A DNA stretch of 64,000 bases, from positions 6,485,081-6,549,080 of the forward strand of contig NC_049992.1 in assembly GCF_000003815.2 (NCBI RefSeq), read 5' to 3'. A program made the position numbers and the translations under genes. This document shows positions 55,111-64,000 of this stretch, piece by piece. The notes beneath the pieces were generated by a model. It did not search any database and was not told the origin of the DNA. It was given only the letters and a program-made list of their open reading frames with translations. Each line of letters begins with the position of its first letter. Position 1 is the stretch's first letter. The stretch is from Branchiostoma floridae. Its lineage: Eukaryota > Chordata > Leptocardii > Amphioxiformes > Branchiostomatidae.

Positions 55111-55408
55111 TCTTTGTGGTCAAAATGTACGGCGACGATACTACCATACTTTAACTATAGCAATTCAAAATGGCGGGCACTAGTCATGTGACCTCCTTGC
55201 GGGACTGTTCTATAAGTATCGCGGGAGGGACTGTTGTAGCATAGCTTCTCATACAACCATTTTAGAGTGAATTCTGAACAAGATTTTCATTTCATAGTGC
55301 TATCATCTGACTGATATTTACAATGTGGTCATTTTTTCTGTGCTATTATTACCCAGGTTTGAGGAACTTAGTGCAAATTTGGATATTGATTCACCTCAGT
55401 GCCCAATT

Positions 55409-58034
55409 AATGTACAAAAGGCTCAGACACATTAGTGTTATAAACCTGAATAGGGGGAGGTAACCAATACTAGAAAAACATAGCTATTTATTATTAACAA
55501 TACTATTTACATTATAATAATAACTCTTCACCAAACTGGACTTTTCTTATCTTTATTTATCACAGAAACATTGTTACAATGAGGATTTGATTAGATGAGT
55601 ATCTGTTACAGTGTGTACAAACTTATTTCAAATACAAAAATGTATTTCGTTTCACTTCCTAAATATTTTTAAAGTATTGGAAGAAGTTGACACATAAACA
55701 ATATTAATTGCATTATTTATGTGCAGTAAAATGTGACCACATGCTATCAATAGCCTAATAAAATGTTGGAACATGGCACAAGCGGGCTCCTCTTCTGAGT
55801 ACAGAAAGGAAATGTTTTATAACATTTAGTTATGACGTAGAAAATTTCCATTGTAAAATGTACCTTTATTAACATTTACAAACAAATTGTTTTTTCTCTT
55901 CTTAATAAATGACAACAATACAGGTAAGTAAGGTGTGTTTCCTTTTATAACAGGCCAGGTAAGACGCCGTAAGGTAAGTAAGGTGTGTTTCCTTTTATAG
56001 CAGACCAGGTAAGACACCGTACAGGTGAGTAAGGTGTGTTTCCTTGACTACAGACTAGGTAAGACACCTTACAGGTGAGCAACGTGTATTTCCTTTCATT
56101 ACAGACCAGGTAAGACGCCGTACAGGTGAGTAACGTGTATTTCCTTTGATTACAGACTAGATAAGACACCGTACAGGTGAGTAACGTGTATTTCCTTTGA
56201 TTACAGACCAGGTAAGACACCGTACAGGTGAGTAAGGTGTGTTTCCTTGACTACAGACTAGGTAAGACACCGTACAGGTGAGTAACGTGTATTTCCTCTG
56301 ATTACAGACCAGGTAAGACACCATACAGGTGAGTAACGTGTATTTCCTTTGATAACAGGCCAGGTAAGACACCATACAGGTAAGTAAGGTGTGTTTCTTT
56401 TTATAACAGACCAGGTATGACACCGTGCATGTGAGTAACGTGTATTTCCTTTGATTACAGACCAGGTAAGACACCATACAGGTGAGTAACGTGTATTTCC
56501 TTTCATTACAGACCAGGTAAGACACCGCACAGGTGAGTAAGGTGTGTTTCCTTTGTCTATAGACCAGATAGGGTATTACACAGGTGAGTAAGGCGTCTTT
56601 CCTTTGCCTATATACCATATAGGCCATTATACAGGTGAGTAAGGCGTCTTTCCTTTGTCTATAGACCAGATAGGGTATTATACAGGTGAGTAAAGCAACT
56701 TTCCTTTGCCTGTAGACCAGATAGGGTATTATACAGGTAAGTTAGGTATCTTTCCTTCGCCTATATACCAGATGGGGCATTATACAGGTAAGTAAGGTGT
56801 CTTTCCCTTGTCTATATACCAGATAGGCCATTATACAGGTGGATAAGGTGTCTTTCCTTTGCCTATAGACCAGATAGGCCATTAAACAGGTGAGTAAGGT
56901 GTCTTTCCTTTGCCTATAGACCAGATAGGCCATTATACTGGTAAGTAAGATGTCTTTACTTTGCCTATAGACCAGACAGGGTATTATACAGGTGAGTAAA
57001 GCAACTTTCCTTTGCCTATAGACCAGATAGGTATTAAACAGGTGAGTAAAGAAACTTACTTACCTGTATAATGCCCTATCTGGTCTATAGGCAAAGGAAA
57101 GACGCCTTACTCATCTGTGCGGTGTCTTACCTGGTCTATAATCAAAGGAAATACACGTTACTCACCTGTACGGTGTCTTACCTATTCTGTAGTCAAGGAA
57201 ACACACCTTACTCAACTGTAAGGTGTCTTACCTGGTCTGTAGTCAAGGAAACACACATTACTCACCTGTACGGTGTCTTACCTGGTCTGTAATCAAAGGA
57301 AATACACGTTACTCACCTGTACGGTGTCTTACCTGGTCTGTAATGAAAGGAAATACACGTTGCTCACCTGTAAGGTGTCTTACCTAGTCTGTAGTCAAGG
57401 AAACACACCTTACTCACCTGTACGGTGTCTTACCTGGTCTGCTATAAAAGGAAACACACCTTACTTACCTGTACGGCGTCTTACCTGGCCTGTTATAAAA
57501 GGAAACACACCTTACTTACCTGTATTGTTATCATTTATTAAGAAGAGAAAAAACAATTTGTTTGTAAATGTTAATAAAGGTACATTTTACAATGGAAATT
57601 TTCTACGTCATAACTAAATGTTATAAAACATTTCCTTTCTGTACTCAGAAGAGGAGCCCGCTTGTGCCATGTTCCAACATTTTATTAGGCTATTGATAGC
57701 ATGTGGTCACATTTTACTGCACATAAATAATGCAATTAATATTGTTTATGTGTCAACTTCTTCCAATACTTTAAAAATATTTAGGAAGTGAAACGAAATA
57801 CATTTTTGTATTTGAAATAAGTTTGTACACACTGTAACAGATACTCATCTAATCAAATCCTCATTGTAACAATGTTTCTGTGATAAATAAAGATAAGAAA
57901 AGTCCAGTTTGGTGAAGAGTTATTATTATAATGTAAATAGTATTGTTAATAATAAATAGCTATGTTTTTCTAGTATTGGTTACCTGCCCCTATTCAGGTT
58001 TATAACACTAATGTGTCTGAGCCTTTTGTACATT
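55409..58034. repeat. 2.6-kb inverted repeat enclosing a 51-bp satellite
   Basis: Left arm from 55409 (aatgtacaaaaggctcagac) and right arm to 58034 (gtctgagccttttgtacatt) are near-identical inversions over about 510 bp of unique sequence. Inside, 51-bp units run one way up to about 57057 and the opposite way after it. No clear target duplication outside. Confidence 0.92.
55920..57524. repeat. 51-bp tandem array A
   Basis: The unit contains accaggtaagacaccgtaca followed by ggtgagtaacgtgtatttcc and tttgattacag. About 22 units read left to right, then about 9 are inverted. Units at 56570-57050 form a variant (accagatagggtattata) that has lost one gtaag. 51 is a multiple of three, so frames stay open on both strands. 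Confidence 0.93.
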
Positions 58035-58915
58035 CACCCCATACACATAGCGTTAACAGAAATAACTGTACAACTAAGGTCGGCGTTAGGCAGTCGTTGC
58101 AGCGTTAGGATCGTGTCCTTTCATCCTAGGGTCAAAGAAGTTAACAGCAGTACTGATGCCAGGACAACGCTGAACTGTGGGCGCTTATATATGAATAACC
58201 AGGAGTTCACAGGCCGTAGGTCATACTCCTAGGTCATCTGGACTACGGGTCACATTTAGAACTGTCATGGCCACCAAAATTTTTCGGAAATCGAACTGTG
58301 CCGTCGTGGACATGCATGGAAGTTTGCCAACTATTCAGGACCGAAAAACACATGGAAATGCCTGCTGCTACAGTGTGAAGTTCTTCTAAGTGTTTGCTTA
58401 TGGTGGGATCGTCAAATAGTAACAACCAACGGGTAACTTTTGCTCCCGACTCTCGTATTTTTTAGCGATTCCACGGCGTCAGCTGCTCGAGCTCGGACAA
58501 ATTCGCAATATATTGTTTCTCATCATGATCAATGAATGGGTGGGTATTGTTAAATATTTTTCAAGGTATTTGGCCATCTTTAAAACGATATTACTTTTCC
58601 AGCTGCTTTGTATTGCACGGCCCGGTGGTTTTTATTATGAGAGGTAAGGCAACATCAGTATTCTATAACCTCATAGACTGGTTATTATAAAGGAGGCCTA
58701 GTTTAATTTATACCTCGGGTTTAGCTAGGCAGTGACTTATGTATGCTATGGAATGTATGTATGCAATGTAAATTATGTTTTGAAAAAGATAGTTTCATTC
58801 CCCCAAAAAATGTCTAGATCAAAATGAATGGCAGCGAAATGATATTGAATGGGTAATGACAGCAATAAACTGAATTCACATCTTCACATTTTCCTTAATT
58901 TTTTCCTGCCATAAA

Positions 58916-59935
58916 GCCAGGTAAGATACCAAACAGCTTATCACGGTAACAGTTAGGGGTGGGTACTGGTACAGAAAATTTAATCACGCGGCCAATTTAC
59001 TCCTCTGTCGGCTAAACTGACTTTCCACAGCTTATGATACTGCTTCAGTGCTTGGAGATTACAGAAAATTCAGGTCCAGGTTTGGTCCAGGTCCAGAGGA
59101 TCAGGTCCAGGTCCAGATCTGAACCTAGACCTATTAAATCATCATTGGTGAATACTCAAAGCAATGGTAAATTTTGCTGAAAAGTCTTTTTGGTAGAGTA
59201 TCCTATCTGCACGTAAACAACACTAGACCATCGTCACATTTGACTATAGAAAATGTTACTTGATAAAAATGACTACCAACTCTATACTCAGCTCTACTTC
59301 GCTCTTCCTATTTTCTTGGACCAATAAGCCCCAAAACATGTGTACGTCTGCCGCCATAGTGCCAGTATAATCTGTTCATTTTCTAATCAGTCCAACATCT
59401 GGTCTTGTCCACTGAATTATTTCAGGTCCGTTTTTTCTGGACCGGTCCAACAAGAAAAAACGGTTTTATACCAGTACCCACCGCTAGTAACAGCTGAGAC
59501 TAGGTAAGATACCATACAGGAAGCAGTTGTATGGCTTGTTTGTCTGGAGACCAGGTAAGGTACTGTACAGGTAGCACTTTTATGGCTTGTTGGTCTGGAG
59601 ACCAGGTAAGGTACCGTACAGGTAGCACTTTTATGGCTTGTTGGTCTGGAGACCATGTAAGGTACCGTACAGGTAGCAGTTGTATGGCTTGTTTGTTTGG
59701 AGACCAGGTAAGGTACCGCACAGGTAGCAGTTGTATGGCTTGTTTGTTTGGAGACCAGGTAAGGTACCGTACAGGTAGCAGTTGTATGGCTTGTTTGTTT
59801 GGAGACCAGGTAAGGTACCGTACAGGTAGCAGTTGTATGGCTTGTTTGTTTGGAGACCAGGTAAGGTACCGCACAGGTAGCAGTTTTATGGATTGTTAGT
59901 CTTGCTACCAGGTAAGGCACCCCACTGGTAGCAGT
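58916..59935. repeat. 51-bp tandem array B, first part, split by a transposon
   Basis: An isolated unit start at 58916-58936 (gccaggtaagataccaaacag) is followed by an inserted element, then about 8 units of accaggtaaggtaccgtaca plus ggtagcagttttatggc. The unit is 51 bp and shares the accaggtaag..accgtacaggt core with array A. Confidence 0.88.
58953..59486. mobile_element. TIR element family 4, inserted in array B
   Basis: Starts ttaggggtgggtactggtac and ends taccagtacccaccgcta, flanked by gtaacag on both sides (58946-58952, 59487-59493). Confidence 0.85.
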
Positions 59936-61112
59936 TGTAGGGGTGACGCAACCATTAGCGCCTGCGCCTAGAGCCCACGGTGAGAGAGCAAATAAAAACA
60001 AGGCTTTAAACCATTGAAAAGTCTTTCTTGGTGGGATTTTATGTGAAATCTGGGCATTTTGGAAGTGGCTGCAGTAGGAAAGACCCTACACTTGTAGAAA
60101 ATATTAGTTGTAAAAAATGACCTTTCTCCATTGATGGGGTTTCCGCACCCCCCTGAAATAGTGGTATCGTCGCCAGAATGCTGTTTTCAGCCAAGTGAGC
60201 CAATCCAAGGGCTCTAATTAGGGGGCTGTATCAAAAGATTAGCCGTATAGAAATTCTTGCAAATGAATTTGCTGAGACTGGACATAGTAGGCTATCATTT
60301 GAAGGTAAGTTTGTATGGCTTGAGTATTTTATTCTTGAGATAATTGCATATTTGTTTCCTCAACTCTCCCATTGGAACGCATGTATAACTGGGGAAAATT
60401 CTAATGGCATCGTCTCCCCTGCAGTGATTCAGGTAGGCATGGATTAGGCCCTTCCTGTTCATTTTAAGGGCTTTTTTGTCATGGATATGTTACCTGAGCA
60501 AGGTATAGGGTTCAGGTGACTGTCATTTACTTGAGATTTACCCCATTTTTTTGTTATTTTTGGCCCTCTTCCTTGTTTTTTAGCCATCCCTCCAATCAGT
60601 GCCAGACTGCAGACCAGGGACAGTGTACAGAGGACTTGATTTTGGTAGTCTGGGGGTAAATTGCTGGGGATTCCCCTATGGGAGGTGTCCGAGACAAGGT
60701 GAATGTTGTGATTTAGCCTTGTCACACTCTTTTTCATTCTTTTTGCCTTTTCTATGATTGTCCCTATCCATACGAGTAGCCATTATAGACCTTTCAGGGC
60801 CCTTGAATAGACTTTAGGCTTGCCTTGAAAGTGTCTTGAAAGGGGATGTAGGAGTCTAAGTGCAGGGAACAATCTCTCCATTAGCTTAGGTGACCGACTT
60901 TTGGCTTTATTCACTTGTTTCTGTCAAATTCCACCTGTAGCCAGCATCCCTAGCCCAGGTCCACAGTGCAGGCCTGGCACCTGTAGGTCATCAATCCCCA
61001 GGGGAGCGTTTCTTATCAGAGGTCTTTGATATTGAAGATTTTTACTTCACACCCCTACCCCGCAGTGGATGATATGATTAACATCTGTCACTTGTGAACT
61101 TGAATCTACTAG
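59936..61112. other. 1.2-kb segment interrupting array B
   Basis: Unique-looking sequence between two halves of the array. I see no clear inverted ends and no recognisable protein. It may be an insertion or a spacer between two arrays. Confidence 0.5.
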
Positions 61113-62025
61113 AATGGCTTGTTGGTCTGGAGACCAGGTAAGGTACCGTACAGGTAGCACTTTTATGGCTTGTTAGTCTTGCTACCAGGTAAGGTACCGT
61201 ACAGGTAGCAGTTGTATGGCTTGTTGATCTGGAGACCAGGTAAGGTACCGTACAGGTAGCAGTTTTATGGCTTGTTGGTCTGGAGACCAGGTAAGGCACC
61301 GTACAGGTAGCAGTTTTATGGCTTGTTGGTCTGGAGACCAGGTAAGGTACCGTACAGGTAGCAGTTTTAGGCTTGTTGGTCTGGAGACCAGGTAAGGTAC
61401 CGTACAGGTAGCAGTTTTATGGCTTGCTTGTCTGGAGACCAGGTAAGGCACAGTACAGGTAGCAGTTTTATGGCTTGCTTGTCTGGAGACCAGGTAAGGT
61501 ACCGTACAGGTAGCAGTTTTATGGCTTGCTTGTCTGGAAACCAGGTAAGATACCGTACAGGTAGCAGTTTTATGGCTTGCTTGTCTTGCTACCAGGTAAG
61601 GCACCCACAGGTAGCAGTTGTATGGCTTGTTGATCTGGAGACCAGGTAAGGTACCGTACAGGTAGCAGTTTTATGGCTTGTTGGTCTGGAGACCAGGTAA
61701 GGTACCGTACAGGCAGCAGTTTTATGGCTTGTTGATCTGGAGACCAGGTAAGGTACCGTACAGGTAGCAGTTTTAGGCTTGTTGGTCTGGAGACCAGGTA
61801 AGGTACCGTACAGGTAGCCCTTTAATGGCTTGCTTGTCTGGAGACCAGGTAAGGCACAGTACAGGTAGCAGTTTTATGGCTTGCTTGTCTGGAGACCAGG
61901 TAAGGTACCGTACAGGTAGCAGTTTTATGGCTTGCTTGTCTGGAGACCAGGTAAGGCACAGTACAAGTAGCAGTTTTAGGCTTGTTGGTCTGGAGACCAG
62001 GTAAGGTACCGTACAGGTAACTATT
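61113..62025. repeat. 51-bp tandem array B, second part
   Basis: About 18 units of tggagaccaggtaaggtacc, gtacaggtagcagttttatg and gcttgttggtc, highly similar to each other. Confidence 0.93.
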
Positions 62026-63867
62026 GGATAGCTTGCTTGGATTAACAACAAGGCCAGCAAGAAATTGCAAAAACTCAGATTTAAATAAGGGCTAATACCA
62101 AACATGAAGAATAATACATTGTCAGCTTGAAAAAAAGCAAACAAAAGCTACCTCTTTGCAGTAGCTGCACCTGTTTGTACAGTTTTAATGTATTTAACAT
62201 GTCTTCATGATTGAAAAAATTCACTACAATGATGGATGTGCCAAGTAATGAGCTTATACTTACTTTGTAAGCCAATTTACCATACTGGAAAGTTATTTGT
62301 AATGGTGACATGATAATATGCTGAATGGCAAGTGTGTTGAATTTTTTTTTTTCATTTTTGGAAAAATAGGAATAGACAATTCTGAGAACCAATTGCTTGA
62401 ATTGGTGTGACCTTATAAACCTGAGAAAAAGATTGAATGGGTAACTGAGTGTTAGTGTTTGATCAGAAGTCACATGTCAGAAGTACATCACTGTGGACAG
62501 ATTTTTTTTTTCAGGGCATTGATGTCTGAAAACGTGTATTGGCAGAAGTGGAGAAGCTGATTACACAGCAGGAGATGGAGCTCTTCATGCATCCCCCTGT
62601 CATCTGTCCATAGAATGGTCAAAGCACCAGCTTAAGTTGTTAACAACATTTTGGGCTTGACAGAAGACTACATATGCATGTACATGTACTGTATATAGAA
62701 AAAGTTGACATGTAGATTTGTTTAGAAGTAGAGTGTCCTGATGGTTTGTAAAATCTGTGTGGGGTTGTATAATAATTGGTTCCTTTGATGCCAATTCCAT
62801 TTGATACCAAGTCATCTGACTCTGAGTGGTACATGTATATACAGTTGTCGCAATAAGCCTCTAAACCTGTATAAAGCTATAATAGTAGTGCCATAATGTA
62901 TGCTGTATTTAGCACAATATTTTATATTCTTCGATACTGTAGTACTTTGTACTGATAAGTGTAATACTGTATGTTGAGTAACATTTGCATATGTTCAACC
63001 ATTTGTCTAGTTAGATGTACCTGCATTGAATTGTTCTGCCAGTTCATTCTAGCGACGCTGAAGAATAGTGATGGATGTCACAAAAAAGATATATGGAGAT
63101 AAATCTTTTTTTTACCTAGTTGTATAGACTGATTTGTATTTGAAGACTGTAAATGTCCTTCTCCAATAGGAGTACGATATTTACTGGGATACTGTATATT
63201 CATGATAGTTTGATACACCATATTTAGAACACTTATTAAAACTGAACAATACCTGTTTACTCATTTGTTTCAAATGTGTTTGATGTGCAGTGTACATAGG
63301 GTCATAGGTTCTTTTTTCAATGACCTTGCCCAACAAAGGTAATATACAGGCCAGAAAATGGAATTATTTTAGATTTCAAAGACGTTGACAGGTTAACCTG
63401 ACATGGGTATCATTGAGTCTTTCCCAACATACCATTCACTGAAGTGCACATTTGGATCGGAGAAACATACATTTTTAAGAAATAATCCACCCCACCCCCC
63501 CTACCACCAGCAATTCTAATATAAACCTTGGAAACACTTATCAATAGTCAAAATAAGTCTATTATCTTCACTTCATTTGTTTTACCAGGAACGTACACAG
63601 ATCAAGCTGGACCTGATTTTCAGGCAGTCCTGGATTTACATACTATCTAGTCTGACTTAGAATACTTACTCCACATTTTCTAGATTACTGTTTGTAGTAT
63701 GTTCTGCTATGTTCTGTTCTGCTATGAATATCCATCAGTAGTAGTTCTATACTTAGCTTTAGAAAACTTATTTTATAATACCATTATTTACAGTATCATG
63801 CCCATATAAAGCTACATTGTTAGACAGTGTATGTTGCCCATGCCTGGAGTGCTTGATAACTTATCTC
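62026..63867. other. AT-rich unique region
   Basis: No repeat or coding sequence I can support, apart from the weak candidate exon near 62558. It may be 3' UTR or intergenic DNA. Confidence 0.5.
62558..62611 (+). CDS. Weak candidate terminal exon
   Basis: After a long T-tract and cag sites there is a short frame ending PPVICP and TAG (62609-62611), followed by about 1.2 kb of AT-rich DNA resembling a 3' UTR. A second overlapping frame after the first cag (about 62514) reads ALMSENVYWQKWRS and a stop. I recognise neither, and both are short enough to be chance. Confidence 0.15.
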
Positions 63868-64000
63868 CAAGCAGATCCTAATCTCCAAGCAGATCCTACG
63901 GTGGCATAAGATAGTGTCATTAAGCTAGCCAAGGCATGTGGTCAGCCAAGGAGACAATTGACACCACATTGCCGGCTACACCCCTTGGCTACATGTAGCT
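63868..64000. mobile_element. MITE family 3, copy 3, cut by window end
   Basis: Starts ctccaagcagatcctaat and repeats its own terminus (ctccaagcagatcctacgg) 17 bp later, then continues with the family body. Confidence 0.75.

Larger units (their letters stand above)
52625..55408. other. Region without recognisable genes
   Basis: Contains a SINE (52985-53110), a family-1-related MITE (53581-53826), a 708-N gap (53827-54534) and a dispersed repeat (54765-55110). Further exons of the LCCL-protein gene are not visible. Confidence 0.6.

Noticed and set aside
56157-56627. 156-codon minus-strand frame of 17-residue repeats, and similar frames at 59417-60001 and 61182-61604
   Set aside because: A 51-bp unit without stops stays open in any frame. 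Both strands are open, there is no recognisable domain, and variants disrupt it.
55920-57524. Possible CRISPR-like array
   Set aside because: Units are contiguous 51-bp tandem repeats with no distinct spacers, in an animal genome with no cas genes.

Overview
The window is animal genomic DNA: intron-rich genes with GT-AG splice sites, tRNA-derived SINEs, LINE 3' ends, many short terminal-inverted-repeat (TIR) elements, and four runs of N marking scaffold gaps. The gene content (an ABCC4-like transporter, PDCD11/RRP5, ATP5MK, an LCCL-domain protein), the intron density, the repeat landscape and the frequent acatgta words suggest a cephalochordate (amphioxus, Branchiostoma). That assignment is an inference from general knowledge; no species marker is present.

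Layout. (1) 1-7270, + strand: the last nine exons of an ABCC (MRP4-like) exporter, covering the end of the second transmembrane domain and all of NBD2. The start of the gene lies left of the window. (2) 7271-10853: gene-free, with three dispersed repeats. (3) 10854-34924, + strand: a complete PDCD11 (RRP5) gene in 26 coding exons, about 1840 codons, with S1 domains followed by C-terminal HAT repeats. Its introns hold TIR elements, a LINE end and several partial exon duplications. (4) 36929-39764, - strand: a complete small ATP5MK (USMG5/DAPIT, ATP synthase subunit k) gene, convergent with PDCD11, with a non-coding first exon and CCAAT boxes upstream. (5) 42576-52624 or beyond, + strand: a secreted protein with a signal peptide, Thr-rich linkers and one complete LCCL domain, interrupted by gaps. 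(6) 52625-64000: no gene I can identify. It holds a 2.6-kb inverted repeat with an array of 51-bp units, a second related 51-bp array split by insertions, and about 1.8 kb of AT-rich DNA.

The genes do not form one pathway: an exporter, a ribosome-biogenesis factor, a mitochondrial ATP synthase subunit and an extracellular protein. PDCD11 next to ATP5MK is also the human arrangement (10q24), so the pair looks like old chordate microsynteny, although here the genes are tail to tail.

The most unusual structures are the paired 51-bp arrays, whose units repeat a splice-donor consensus; the inverted repeat around one of them; four independent tandem partial-exon duplications, one carrying two separate transposon insertions; and short foldback elements with exact 9-bp target-site duplications. 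I found no clear new multi-gene system.
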